A program made the position numbers and the translations under genes. The notes below the pieces were generated by a model, which searched no databases, was not told where the DNA came from, and saw only the letters and a program-made list of their open reading frames with translations. DNA of 64,000 nt. Origin: Streptomyces cupreus (GTDB lineage Bacteria; Actinomycetota; Actinomycetes; Streptomycetales; Streptomycetaceae). Below are positions 28,516 to 37,243 of this stretch, piece after piece. Each line of letters opens with the position of its first letter. Position 1 is the first letter of the stretch. Location: NCBI RefSeq assembly GCF_014257025.1, contig NZ_JACMSF010000003.1, forward strand, positions 236,979-300,978, given 5' to 3'.

Positions 28516-29790
28516 ATGTCTCCCGCCAGTACCGGGGCGCCCACCACCCTGGGCGCCGTCACGTCCGTCCCCGCCTCCGACTCCCGTATGACCCCGGGCG
28601 GCCCCGGCTACCGCCGGATGAGCTTCGCCCTCTTCCTCGCCGGTGTGGCGACCTTCGCCCTCCTGTACTCCACCCAGGCCCTGCTGCCGCTGATCTCCGG
28701 CGAGTTCGGGGTGGCGGCGAGCGAGGCGAGCTGGACGGTGGCGGCGGCGACCGGCGGTCTGGCGCTGTTCGTCCTTCCGATGAGCGCGCTGTCGGAGCGT
28801 TTCGGCCGTCGTACGGTCATGACGGCATCGCTGGGGGTCGCGGTGACCCTCGGACTGCTGGTGCCCTTCGCGCCGAACCTGACCTCCCTGGTCGTGCTGC
28901 GGGCGGTGCAGGGCGCGGCGCTGGCCGGGCTTCCGGCGTCGGCGACGGCATATCTGGCCGAAGAGGTCCGGCCCAGGGCGCTGATCACGGCGATCGGGCT
29001 GTTCGTCGCGGGCAACAGCGTGGGCGGGATGAGCGGCCGGGTGATCACCGGCTGGGTCGCGCAGGAGTGGGGCTGGCGGGTGGCCGTCGGGGTGATCGGC
29101 GCGATGGCGGTGGCCTGCGCGGTGGCGTTCCGGCTGCTGCTGCCGGCGCCGAAGCACTTCGTCGCGGGCTCGCTGAAGCCGCGCGTGCTGGCCCGCACGG
29201 TCCGCGACCACCTCTCGGCCCCGCTGCTGCGCCGCCTCTACGCGATCGGCGCGCTGTTCATGACGGTGTTCGGTGGCGTGTACACGGTGATCGGCTACCG
29301 GCTGACGGAGGCGCCGTTCGGGCTGGGGCAGGGCATCGTCGGCTCGATCTTCCTGGTCTACCTGGTGGGCACGGTGTCCGCGTCGACGGCGGGCCGTCTT
29401 GTGGGCCGCCTCGGCCGCCGGGGTGCGCTGTACGCGGCGGGCGGCACGACGGCGGCGGGGCTGCTGCTGTCCATGGCCGACAACCTGCCGCTGGTCCTGC
29501 TGGGCCTGGTCCTGATCACCGCGGGCTTCTTCGCGGGCCACGCGGTGGCCTCCTCGGCGGTCAGCAAGACGGCGACGCACGGCCGCGCGCAGGCGTCCGC
29601 GCTGTACCAGTCGGCGTACTACGTCGGCTCCAGCGCGGGCAGCACGGTCGGCGCGATCGCCTTCCACGCGGGCGGCTGGGCCGGAACCGTCGGGGTCGGT
29701 CTGCTGGCGGTGGTCGGCGTAGTGACGATCACGGTGCTCGGCACGCGCGCGGCCCGCTTGCAGCGCCGGAGTCTGGCGACGGCCGCCTGA
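28516..29790 (+). CDS. MFS transporter, drug/metabolite exporter type
   Basis: A 424-residue major facilitator with ~12 TM segments after a ~30-residue polar N-terminus. The loop 2-3 motif reads LSERFGRRTVM, and GRLVGRLGRRGALY is the matching loop in the second half. Similar to YnfM-type exporters. Probably controlled by the divergent LysR protein. A strong hairpin 29 nt after the stop terminates it. Confidence 0.9.
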   Translation: MSPASTGAPTTLGAVTSVPASDSRMTPGGPGYRRMSFALFLAGVATFALLYSTQALLPLISGEFGVAASEASWTVAAATGGLALFVLPMSALSERFGRRTVMTASLGVAVTLGLLVPFAPNLTSLVVLRAVQGAALAGLPASATAYLAEEVRPRALITAIGLFVAGNSVGGMSGRVITGWVAQEWGWRVAVGVIGAMAVACAVAFRLLLPAPKHFVAGSLKPRVLARTVRDHLSAPLLRRLYAIGALFMTVFGGVYTVIGYRLTEAPFGLGQGIVGSIFLVYLVGTVSASTAGRLVGRLGRRGALYAAGGTTAAGLLLSMADNLPLVLLGLVLITAGFFAGHAVASSAVSKTATHGRAQASALYQSAYYVGSSAGSTVGAIAFHAGGWAGTVGVGLLAVVGVVTITVLGTRAARLQRRSLATAA

Positions 29791-30116
29791 TTACTCGTAC
29801 GTCCGTTCCCCCTGGTCGGGGCCGGTCAGCAGTGGCCGCGGACAGTCTCCGCGATCACTGCGACCGGCCCGAACAGGCAATCGCCCCTGCTGCCCGGAGT
29901 GGCAGCTGGACGCAAGCGTGGCGCCCTGTCCAGTGGCGAGCGCTGCGCAAGTCGGCACGGCAGTCGGTGTCCCTGGGCAATCTGCTGACCCAATCCATGA
30001 GCACCCGCCTGACCTGCACCTTTCCTTGCTCCGGGGGCCAATGTCAGTGGGCCGCAGTACCTTCCCCTTACTGAGGCGCACGAGCGCGACACGATGGCCA
30101 CAGGGGTGGGTGGACG
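29791..30116. other. Intergenic gap between MFS gene and sigma factor
   Basis: 326 bp. The first part holds a terminator-like hairpin (29819-29870). The rest is less GC-rich than the genes around and probably contains the sigma-factor promoter. Short frames exist on both strands, but none has convincing start signals or recognisable similarity. Confidence 0.5.
29819..29870 (+). terminator. Terminator after the MFS gene
   Basis: Stem 29819-29834 with 29856-29870 (GGGCCGGTC-A-GCAGTG / CACTGCGACCGGCCC, one bulged A), with a second inner stem CGCGGA/TCCGCG. Confidence 0.75.
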
Positions 30117-31121
30117 ATGAGCAACACGGCGACTACGACGGACCTCGACGCGACGCTGGAGCGGCACCGGGTGGAACTGACCGGGTACTGCTACCGCATG
30201 CTCGGCTCGTCCTTCGAGGCCGAGGACGCGGTGCAGGACACCCTGGTCCGGGCCTGGCGCAGCTACGACAAGTTCGAGGGCCGCTCCAGCGTCCGCTCCT
30301 GGCTGTACCGCATCGCGACCAATGTCTGTCTGGACATGCTGAGCGCGGGCAACAAGCGGGCCCGCCCGATGGACCTGACCGAGTCCACGCCGCTCGCCCA
30401 GGCCGCCCTCTCCCCCCGCCCCGACCACACCTGGCTGGAACCCATGCCCGACGCCCGAGTGCTGCCGACGGTCGAGGATCCGGCCGAGGCGGCCGTCGCC
30501 AAAGAGTCCGTGCGGCTGGCCTTCATGGCCGCCCTCCAGCAACTGCCGCCCAAGCAGCGGGCGGTGCTGATCCTGCGCGAGGTGCTGGCCTGGAAGGCGA
30601 GCGAGGTCGCCGAGCTGCTCGGCAGCTCGGTCGCGTCGGTCAACAGCGCCCTCCAGCGGGCCCGCGCCACGCTCGCCGAGCGGGAGCAGCAGGGCGCCGA
30701 CGCGTCGGTGTCGGACCCGCTGGACGAGGAGCAGCAAAAGCTGCTTGAGCGGTATGTGGCGGCCTTCGAGGGCTACGACATGACCGCGCTGACGGCGTTG
30801 CTGCACGAGGACGCGATCATGACGATGCCGCCGTTCGACCTGTGGCTGGCCGGCCCGGCGGACATCACCGGCTTCATGACCACGCTCGGCGCCTCCTGCG
30901 CCGACTCCCGGCTGCGGCCCGTCCAGGCCAACGGTCTGCCGGGCTTCGCCCACTACAAGCCGGACGAGGAGACCGGCGGCTACACCGCGTGGGCGGTGCA
31001 GGTGCTGGAGATCTCAGACGGCCGGATCACCGGGTTCCACTGCTTCCTCGACACCAAGCGCTGGTTCCCGCTGTTCGGGCTGCCCCTCCACCTCGATGCG
31101 GAGGCCGACCAGGTCGAGTAG
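30117..31121 (+). CDS. ECF sigma factor with C-terminal SnoaL-like domain
   Basis: A 334-residue sigma-70 family factor of the SigG/SigX5 type. Region 2: RHRVELTGYCYRMLGSSFEAEDAVQDTLVRAWRSYDKFEGRSSVRSWLYRIATNVCLDML. Region 4: LQQLPPKQRAVLILREVLAWKASEVAELLGSSVASVNSALQRARATL. A SnoaL/NTF2-like domain follows from ~residue 205 (LLERYVAAFEGYDMTALTALLHEDAIMTMPPF). Such C-terminal domains replace an anti-sigma factor in several ECF groups. Its last 108 bp overlap the convergent STAS gene. Confidence 0.9.
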   Translation: MSNTATTTDLDATLERHRVELTGYCYRMLGSSFEAEDAVQDTLVRAWRSYDKFEGRSSVRSWLYRIATNVCLDMLSAGNKRARPMDLTESTPLAQAALSPRPDHTWLEPMPDARVLPTVEDPAEAAVAKESVRLAFMAALQQLPPKQRAVLILREVLAWKASEVAELLGSSVASVNSALQRARATLAEREQQGADASVSDPLDEEQQKLLERYVAAFEGYDMTALTALLHEDAIMTMPPFDLWLAGPADITGFMTTLGASCADSRLRPVQANGLPGFAHYKPDEETGGYTAWAVQVLEISDGRITGFHCFLDTKRWFPLFGLPLHLDAEADQVE

Positions 31122-31400
31122 GGCGCACAGGGCCGGATCGGGGTCGCGCAGGCGTATCCGGCCGCCGCAGCGCCGGGCGGCGAGCTGGAGGCGCGCCAGC
31201 AGGTCGACGGCGCCGAGGCCCGGTGGCCCGAGACCTCCGACGTCGCACACCACAACCCCGGCACCGGACCCCTCCAGCAGCGTCCGCAGGTCGTCGCACA
31301 GCCCTGTCACCTGGTCCTTGGTGACGGGTCCTGCCAGCACGAGTACAGCGGGTGTCATGGCGTCCACGGTCGGTAGACCGGGCGGACGCGCGGAACTCAT
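31014..31400 (-). CDS. STAS-domain protein (anti-sigma antagonist-like)
   Basis: A 128-residue protein (or 114 from the ATG at 31358). It has one STAS domain: AVLVLAGPVTKDQVTGLCDDLRTLLEGSGAGVVVCDVGGLGPPGLGAVDLLARLQLAARRCGGRIRL. The usual phosphorylatable Ser/Thr region reads DVGGLGPPGLGAVD and has no Ser, so control by phosphorylation looks unlikely; it may be MlaB-like. The 3' end overlaps the sigma-factor gene antiparallel by 108 bp. Confidence 0.78.
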   Translation of the reverse strand: MSSARPPGLPTVDAMTPAVLVLAGPVTKDQVTGLCDDLRTLLEGSGAGVVVCDVGGLGPPGLGAVDLLARLQLAARRCGGRIRLRDPDPALCALLDLVGLRIEVEGQPEQREPALGVEEAVEPGDPAV

Positions 31401-31520
31401 CGCGGGCCGCCGAGGATCACATTGACCTGCGCCCCGCCTTCCCCGGAGGGTTGGGTGTATGCCCCATGAATCAGCACCTCCGGCGATACGGCACGGCTTC
31501 CTCAGCGCCAAGGAGGCGCA

Positions 31521-32441
31521 GTGCAGGGGGTGCTGACGGGTTTCGCGGTCATAGCGGTGGTGATCGCGGTGGGCTACGGCATAGGCCGCCGCGGCCACTT
31601 GGGCGACCACGGCCGCGAAGTCCTCACCAAACTCGCCTTCCATGTGGCCTCCCCCGCCCTCCTCTTCACCACCCTCGCCGGCACCGACCTCTCGGTGATC
31701 TTCTCCAGCCGCCTCCTGGTCACGGCCCTGAGCACAGCGGCCATGGCAGGTGTCTTCATCACGCTGGCCGTCGTACGCCGCTGGGGCGTCGGCTACACCA
31801 CGATCGGCGCGCTGTGCTCCAGCTACGTCAACTCCGGCAACCTCGGCATCCCGATCGCGGTGTACGTCCTCGGCGACGCGTCCCTCGTGGCCCCGGTGCT
31901 GCTGTTCCAGCTCGTCCTGGTCGCTCCGGCCGCGGTGACGGTCCTGGACCTGTCCGGTGAGGGCGACAAAGGCCCGCTGTGGCGGCGCCTGCTCACCCCT
32001 CTGCGCAACCCGATCGCGGTGGGCTCGCTGTCCGGCGTGGCGGTCTCGGCGACGGGGGTGCGGATCCCCGCCCCGGTCCTGGATCCGCTGACCCTGATCG
32101 GCGGTATGTCGGTCCCCGCGGTCCTGCTGGCCTTCGGCATCTCCCTGTGCGGCAGCACGATGCCCGGCCGGGGCCCCGACCGTAACCCTGTCCTGCTGTC
32201 GGTCGCGCTGAAGTCGCTGGGCCAGCCCGCGGTGGCCTGGGCGTTGGCGGCGGGGGTGTTCGGCCTGCGGGGCGCTCCGCTGCTGGACGTGGTGGTGACA
32301 TCGGCGCTGCCCGCGGCGCAGAACCTCTATACCTATGCGTCGGCTTATGGGGTGGGCGAGCGATTGGCGCGGGACTCGATCCTGGTGTCGACGGTGATTT
32401 CGGTGCCGGTGCTGGTGGTTGTGGCGGCTGTTCTGGGGTGA
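31521..32441 (+). CDS. AEC family transporter (auxin efflux carrier type)
   Basis: A 306-residue membrane protein with ~10 TM segments and the AEC pattern: TGFAVIAVVIAVGYGIGRRG, LAFHVASPALLFTTLA, SSYVNSGNLGIPIAVYVLG (the conserved N-x-GN-x-G-x-P crossover), and TSALPAAQNLYTYASAYG near the end. Substrate unknown. GTG 31521. Its last 97 bp overlap the convergent Uma2-type gene. Confidence 0.9.
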   Translation: MQGVLTGFAVIAVVIAVGYGIGRRGHLGDHGREVLTKLAFHVASPALLFTTLAGTDLSVIFSSRLLVTALSTAAMAGVFITLAVVRRWGVGYTTIGALCSSYVNSGNLGIPIAVYVLGDASLVAPVLLFQLVLVAPAAVTVLDLSGEGDKGPLWRRLLTPLRNPIAVGSLSGVAVSATGVRIPAPVLDPLTLIGGMSVPAVLLAFGISLCGSTMPGRGPDRNPVLLSVALKSLGQPAVAWALAAGVFGLRGAPLLDVVVTSALPAAQNLYTYASAYGVGERLARDSILVSTVISVPVLVVVAAVLG

Positions 32442-33037
32442 CGGCGTGAGCGGACCTCGAATTCGCCGGCGCCGAGGGTGAGATCGAAGGGCCTCGGCAA
32501 CACGAGTGGATCACCGAACCTGCCTGCCCACAGGACGCGGTACACGCCACCCTGTGGTTCGCCGTACAGCGTGATCGTGGGGCCGCCGGGGGCCAGACTG
32601 TCGACGAGGAGGTACAGCGGAACGCCGGCCGCGGCGTAGCCCGCGGGCTTGTGTGTCCTGTCGTTGCTCAGGGTGGCCTTCGAGGTGATCTCCACGACCA
32701 GCTCGGCCCTCGACGCGGAAACAAAACGGCCGTCCCCCGTACGCAGCGCCTCCTCCGGTACAACGGCGAGGTCCGGCATGTAGAGCCCGAGTCGGGAAGG
32801 GATGGCCAGCCCAAGACGCTGGTAGATGCCCCAGGCCTGGGGGACCACCCCGTAGAGCCGCCGCTGAACGCGCTCGGCGAGGCCGTGGTGGGCCTGGGCG
32901 GAGTAGGGAGTGACCGTGATCAGCCCCTCGATGATCTCCACCTTGCACCCCTTGGGAACGTCCGTCCGCTCCCAGACCCAGGTGAGTTCTTCCCACTCGC
33001 TGTCGGCCAGGATGCAGTCGCCTTCGAACATGCCCAT
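32345..33037 (-). CDS. Uma2 family (DUF820, PD-(D/E)XK-like) protein
   Basis: About 230 residues of the restriction-endonuclease-fold Uma2 family: EIIEGLITVTPYSAQAHHGLAERVQRRL, YMPDLAVVPEEAL (catalytic-type Asp), and AELVVEITSKATLSNDRTHKPAGYAAAGVPLYLLVDS (E-x-x-S-K motif). Several ATGs lie close together at the start (33046, 33037, 33031). Longer starts would run into the deoA terminator hairpin, so a start near 33037 is favoured. Streptomycetes carry many copies; the biological role is unknown. Confidence 0.82.
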   Translation of the reverse strand: MGMFEGDCILADSEWEELTWVWERTDVPKGCKVEIIEGLITVTPYSAQAHHGLAERVQRRLYGVVPQAWGIYQRLGLAIPSRLGLYMPDLAVVPEEALRTGDGRFVSASRAELVVEITSKATLSNDRTHKPAGYAAAGVPLYLLVDSLAPGGPTITLYGEPQGGVYRVLWAGRFGDPLVLPRPFDLTLGAGEFEVRSRRHPRTAATTTSTGTEITVDTRIESRANRSPTP

Positions 33038-33056
33038 GGACTGCATCCAACATGCC

Positions 33057-33090
33057 GAACGGGACCGGCGCAGGTCCACCGATCCCGTTC
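33057..33090 (-). terminator. Terminator after deoA
   Basis: Stem GAACGGGA-c-CGG / CCG-a-TCCCGTTC (33057-33067 with 33080-33090, one mismatch), 22 nt beyond the deoA stop. Confidence 0.65.
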
Positions 33091-33112
33091 ACCCGAAAGG
33101 GAAATCGCCTGG

Positions 33113-34390
33113 TCAGGCGATACGTTCCAGCACCACTGGGGGCGCCGTGAAGTCCGTCCCCGCCGCCGCGATGTCGTACGAGCCCTCCACCGCCTGGAGC
33201 GCGTACTCGAAGCGCTCCGGGGTGTCCGTGTGGAGGGTCAGGAGGGGCTGGCCCTCGGTCACCGTGTCGCCCGGCTTGGCGTGGAGTTCGATGCCCGCGC
33301 CCGCCTGGACCGGGTCCTCCTTGCGGGCGCGGCCCGCGCCGAGGCGCCAGGCGGCGACGCCGATGTCGTAGGCGTCGAGGCGGGTCAGGACACCGGAGGC
33401 GGTCGCCTTGACCACGTGCTGCTCGCGCGCCACCGGCAGCTCCGCGTCCGGGTCGCCGCCCTGCGCCGCGATCATCCGGCGCCACACGTCCATCGCCGAA
33501 CCGTCGGCCAGCGCCTTCGCCGGGTCGGCGTCGCGGATGCCCGCCGCGTCCAGCATTTCGCGGGCCAGAGCCAGAGTCAGCTCCACCACGTCCGCGGGGC
33601 CGCCGCCCGCCAGGACCTCCACCGACTCCCGGACCTCCAGCGCGTTGCCCGCCGTCAGGCCGAGAGGCGTCGACATGTCCGTCAGCAGCGCCACCGTCTT
33701 CACATCGTGGTCCGTGCCGAGGCCCACCATCGTCGTCGCCAGCTCGCGCGCGTCCTCGATGGTCTTCATGAAGGCGCCCGTGCCGACCTTCACGTCCAGG
33801 ACCAGGGAGCCCGTGCCCTCGGCGATCTTCTTCGACATGATGGACGAGGCGATCAGGGGGATCGCTTCGACCGTGCCCGTCACGTCACGCAGGGCGTAGA
33901 GCTTCTTGTCCGCGGGGGCCAGGCCGTCGCCCGCCGCGCAGATCACCGCGCCGACACCGTCGAGTACGGACAGCATCTCCTCGTTCGACAGGAGCGCGCG
34001 CCAGCCCGGGATGGACTCCAGCTTGTCCAGCGTGCCGCCGGTGTGGCCGAGGCCGCGGCCCGAGAGCTGGGGCACGGCCGCGCCGCAGGCCGCGACCAGG
34101 GGCGCCAGCGGCAGCGTGATCTTGTCGCCGACGCCACCCGTGGAGTGCTTGTCCGCCGTCGGACGGGACAGCGACGAGAAGTCCATGCGCTCGCCGCTCG
34201 CGATCATCGCGGCGGTCCAGCGGGCGATCTCACCGCGGTTCATGCCGTTGAGCAGGATCGCCATGGCGAGCGCGGACATCTGCTCGTCGGCGACCTCCCC
34301 GCGGGTGTACGCGTCGATGACCCAGTCGATCTGCTCGTCGCTGAGCTCACCGCGGTCCCGCTTGGTGCGGATGACGGAGATGACGTCCAT
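33113..34390 (-). CDS. deoA: Thymidine/pyrimidine-nucleoside phosphorylase
   Basis: Phosphorolyses thymidine and deoxyuridine to base and deoxyribose-1-phosphate. The 425 residues show the family signature SGRGLGHTGGTLDKLESIPG, the phosphate region KHSTGGVGDK, and SKKIAEGTGSLVLDVKVGTGAFMK. RBS GGAAGGAAT precedes ATG 34390. It is the last gene of the ABC transporter-cdd-deoA operon, separated from cdd by 68 nt that contain a perfect hairpin. Its product enters the mutase/DeoC route. Confidence 0.96.
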   Translation of the reverse strand: MDVISVIRTKRDRGELSDEQIDWVIDAYTRGEVADEQMSALAMAILLNGMNRGEIARWTAAMIASGERMDFSSLSRPTADKHSTGGVGDKITLPLAPLVAACGAAVPQLSGRGLGHTGGTLDKLESIPGWRALLSNEEMLSVLDGVGAVICAAGDGLAPADKKLYALRDVTGTVEAIPLIASSIMSKKIAEGTGSLVLDVKVGTGAFMKTIEDARELATTMVGLGTDHDVKTVALLTDMSTPLGLTAGNALEVRESVEVLAGGGPADVVELTLALAREMLDAAGIRDADPAKALADGSAMDVWRRMIAAQGGDPDAELPVAREQHVVKATASGVLTRLDAYDIGVAAWRLGAGRARKEDPVQAGAGIELHAKPGDTVTEGQPLLTLHTDTPERFEYALQAVEGSYDIAAAGTDFTAPPVVLERIA

Positions 34391-34420
34391 GGCATTCCTT
34401 CCGAAAGTTCCAGGAAGTGC

Positions 34421-34451
34421 GCGGCCCCTCCGATCAACTCAGAGGGGCCGC
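34421..34451 (-). terminator. Hairpin between cdd and deoA
   Basis: Perfect 10-bp stem GCGGCCCCTC/GAGGGGCCGC (34421-34430 with 34442-34451) and an 11-nt loop, inside the operon, 8 nt after the cdd stop. It could be an attenuator, a partial terminator or a processing site. Confidence 0.7.
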
Positions 34452-34458
34452 ACGGTAG

Positions 34459-34854
34459 TTACTTGGCGAGATGGTCCGGGCCGAAGGCCTGCGGCAGCAT
34501 CTCCGACAGCGGGAGGATCCCCGCCGGTGTCTCCAGCAGCAGGTCGGGCCCGCCGAACTCGTACAGCAGCTGCCTGCAGCGGCCGCACGGGACGAGGCTC
34601 TCGCCCCTGCCGTCCACGCAGGTGAAGTGCGTGAGCCGGCCGCCCCCGGTGCGTTGGAGCTCCGAGACCAGACCGCACTCGGCGCACAGGCCGAGGCCGT
34701 AGGAGGCGTTCTCCACATTGCAGCCGGAGACCGTGCGGCCGTCGTCGACAAGGGCCGCGACGCCGACCGGGAAGCCCGAGTAGGGGGCGTACGCGTGGCT
34801 CATCGCCTCGCGCGCGACCTCCCGCAGGGCGTCCCAGTCGACCGCGCGCGTCAC
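34459..34854 (-). CDS. cdd: Cytidine deaminase
   Basis: Deaminates cytidine and deoxycytidine to (deoxy)uridine. The 131-residue tetrameric-type enzyme has YSGFPVGVAALVDDG, NVENASYGLGLCAE (Cys ligand and catalytic Glu) and PCGRCRQ (two Cys ligands). GTG 34854 overlaps the stop of the upstream permease (GTGA), which fixes the start and implies translational coupling. Uptake, deamination and phosphorolysis (DeoA) are thus in one operon. Confidence 0.95.
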   Translation of the reverse strand: MTRAVDWDALREVAREAMSHAYAPYSGFPVGVAALVDDGRTVSGCNVENASYGLGLCAECGLVSELQRTGGGRLTHFTCVDGRGESLVPCGRCRQLLYEFGGPDLLLETPAGILPLSEMLPQAFGPDHLAK

Positions 34855-36125
34855 TTGCCCTGGCCCTTCCGGTACGGCAGACCGTCCGCCTTCGGCATCC
34901 GCAGGCGCTGGGCCGACAGGGCGAGGACGATCAGGGTGATGACGTACGGCGTGGCGGAGACGACCTGGTTCGGGACCTCGTTGGTGCCCGCGTACCAGGC
35001 CCACACCAGACCGCCGATGATCAGCGTGATGACCGCCTGAACGTACTTCTTGCGCACGGCCATCCAGATCGCGCCGATGATCAGCAGCAGCGCGCCGAGC
35101 AGCAGCAGCGCGTGGACGTTCTCCGAGCCGCCGCGCAGGTTGAGGCTGTCGGTGTAGCCGAACAGACCGGCGCCGAGGGCGAGTCCGCCCGGCATCCAGT
35201 TACCGAAGATCATCGCCGCGAGGCCGATGTAACCGCGGCCGCTGACCTGGCCCTCCAGATAGAACGGGTTGGCGACGATGGAGAGGAAGACGCCACCGAG
35301 GCCGGCCAGACCGCCGGAGATGATCACGGCGAGGTACTTGTACTTGTAGACGTTCACACCGAGGGACTCGGCGGCGACCGGGTTCTCACCGCAGGAGCGC
35401 AGACGCAGACCGAAGGCCGTACGCCACAGGATCCACCAGGTGGCCGGGATCAGCGCGATCGCGATCAGGGTCAGCCAGGAGACGTTGGTGACCAGACCGC
35501 CGAGCAGACCGGCGATGTCCGAGATGAAGAACCAGCCCTCGTTGTTGAGGTCCCGCAGCCAGTCCGACAGGCCCGGCACGGTGAAGTTGCCGAGCGAGTC
35601 GACCGCCGGGGACTGCTTGGCGGAGCCGCCCGCGTGGCCCTCGAAGGCGAGGGGCGCGAGGTAGCGGGTGGCGCCGAGGGCGAGGATGTTGATCGCCACA
35701 CCGGAGACGATGTGGTTGACGTTGAAGGTGACGGTGACGAAGGCGTGCAGCAGACCGCCGACGCAGCCGCCGATGATGCCGACGAGGACACCGGTCCACG
35801 GGCCCCACTGGAAGCCGGCCCAGGCACCGAACCAGGTGCCGAGGATCATCATGCCTTCGAGGCCGATGTTGACGACGCCCGCGCGCTCGGCCCACAGACC
35901 GCCAAGGCCCGCGAGGCCGATCGGCACGGCGAGCTGGAGTGCGGTGGACATCTGGCTGACGTTGGTGATGCCGTCGGCGCCGGTGATGATGCGGACGATG
36001 GAGGTCAGCGCCAGGGCTCCGGCGATGACCAGCAGCAGGACGGGCCACGACAGGCGGCGGCCGGTGGGCGCCGCGGGCTGCAGCGTGGGCTGGTTGACGT
36101 CGACCGCTGAGGTTGGGGTGGTCAT
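34851..36125 (-). CDS. Nucleoside ABC transporter permease 2
   Basis: A 424-residue inner-membrane permease of the BPD_transp_2 family with ~9-10 TM segments. It shows IGLAGLGGLWAERAGVVNIGLEGMMILGTWFGAWAG and SCGENPVAAESLGVNVYKYKYLAVIISGGLAGLGG. The first is the usual start of the RnsD/NupQ-type permease core. ATG 36125 overlaps the stop of permease 1 (ATGA). Works with permease 1, the ATPase and the BMP lipoproteins. Confidence 0.93.
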   Translation of the reverse strand: MTTPTSAVDVNQPTLQPAAPTGRRLSWPVLLLVIAGALALTSIVRIITGADGITNVSQMSTALQLAVPIGLAGLGGLWAERAGVVNIGLEGMMILGTWFGAWAGFQWGPWTGVLVGIIGGCVGGLLHAFVTVTFNVNHIVSGVAINILALGATRYLAPLAFEGHAGGSAKQSPAVDSLGNFTVPGLSDWLRDLNNEGWFFISDIAGLLGGLVTNVSWLTLIAIALIPATWWILWRTAFGLRLRSCGENPVAAESLGVNVYKYKYLAVIISGGLAGLGGVFLSIVANPFYLEGQVSGRGYIGLAAMIFGNWMPGGLALGAGLFGYTDSLNLRGGSENVHALLLLGALLLIIGAIWMAVRKKYVQAVITLIIGGLVWAWYAGTNEVPNQVVSATPYVITLIVLALSAQRLRMPKADGLPYRKGQGK

Positions 36126-37243
36126 CGGCCGGCCACCTCCTTCGTGTTGTTGTCGGCGCCGAGGACGTGCCCGGCGGCGAGCTCCGCGCCGACGCGGCGC
36201 TGCTGGCGGCGCAGGCCCCACTCGCGGACGGCCTCGTAGGAGACGACGACCGAGAGCACGATCAGGCCCTGCATGATGACCGCGATCTCCTTGTCGTAGT
36301 CGTGGAAGTCCAGCTCGGGCGAGGCCTTGTCGAGCCAGGCCCACAGCAGTGCGGCGAACGCGATGCCGACCGGGCTGTTACGGCCGAGCAGGGCGATGCC
36401 GATGCCGAGGAAGCCGATGCCGGTGGGGAAGTTCAGGCTGTAGGTGTGGGTGTCGCCCATCAGGATCGGCAGACCCGCGAGACCGGCGATGCCACCGGAG
36501 ATCAGCATGGCGGTGAGCACCATGCGCTTGGGGTCGACACCGCTGGCCGCGGCGGCGGACTCGGAGGCGCCGGAGGCGCGCAGGTCGAAGCCGAAGCGGG
36601 TGCGGTTGAGGACGACCCAGTAGCCGATGCCGAGCAGCACGGCGAGGATGACCAGGCCGTAGATCTCGCCGGCGTCGCCCATGTCGATGCCGGGGATCCA
36701 GCCGGACTCGTGCATCTCGCCGGTGGTGTTGTTGTTGCCGACCTTCACACCGAAGACGTCGGGCAGCCACAGGTAGGCGATGACGGAGGTCGCGATGGCG
36801 TTGAGCATGATCGTCGCGACGACCTCGCTGACACCCCGGGTGACCTTCAGGACACCGGCGATACCGGACCAGAAGGCGCCGGTGAGCAGGGCGGTCAGCA
36901 GCAGCAGCGGGACCTGGATGACGGCCGGCAGATCGGCGTGGGCGCCGACGATGGCGGCCATCATGGCGGCAAGCTGGTACTGGCCGTCGACGCCGATGTT
37001 GAACAGGTTCATCCGGAAGCCGATGGCGACCGCGAGGGCCGCGATGTAGTACATCGAGGCCTGGTTGATGATCAGCACCTGGATGTCGGAGAACGAGGCC
37101 TGCTCGAACATCAGGGTGTACGGCTCGACCGGGTTCTTGCCCGAGGCGATGAGCACCACCGAGCTCAGCGCGAAGGCCACGGCGAGCGCGATGACCGGTC
37201 CGGCCACCGCGAGGAGCACGCGCTCCTTGTCGAACTTCTTCAT
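36122..37243 (-). CDS. Nucleoside ABC transporter permease 1
   Basis: A 373-residue permease (BPD_transp_2). Its core reads AIGFRMNLFNIGVDGQYQLAAMMAAIVG, then TRFGFDLRASGASESAAAASGVDPKRMVLTAMLISGGIAGLAG, the EAA-like coupling region. The ATG overlaps the ATPase stop by one base (TGATG). The N-terminus MKKFDKERVLL is basic and cytosolic. Confidence 0.93.
   Translation of the reverse strand: MKKFDKERVLLAVAGPVIALAVAFALSSVVLIASGKNPVEPYTLMFEQASFSDIQVLIINQASMYYIAALAVAIGFRMNLFNIGVDGQYQLAAMMAAIVGAHADLPAVIQVPLLLLTALLTGAFWSGIAGVLKVTRGVSEVVATIMLNAIATSVIAYLWLPDVFGVKVGNNNTTGEMHESGWIPGIDMGDAGEIYGLVILAVLLGIGYWVVLNRTRFGFDLRASGASESAAAASGVDPKRMVLTAMLISGGIAGLAGLPILMGDTHTYSLNFPTGIGFLGIGIALLGRNSPVGIAFAALLWAWLDKASPELDFHDYDKEIAVIMQGLIVLSVVVSYEAVREWGLRRQQRRVGAELAAGHVLGADNNTKEVAGR

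Noticed and set aside
29791..30081. Possible short genes in the gap before the sigma factor (both strands)
   Set aside because: No Shine-Dalgarno sequence, no recognisable similarity, and the strands cannot both be real. Treated as intergenic.
32651..34702. 683-codon plus-strand frame opposite Uma2, deoA and cdd
   Set aside because: Antisense of three clear genes with conserved motifs; no start signal or family match.
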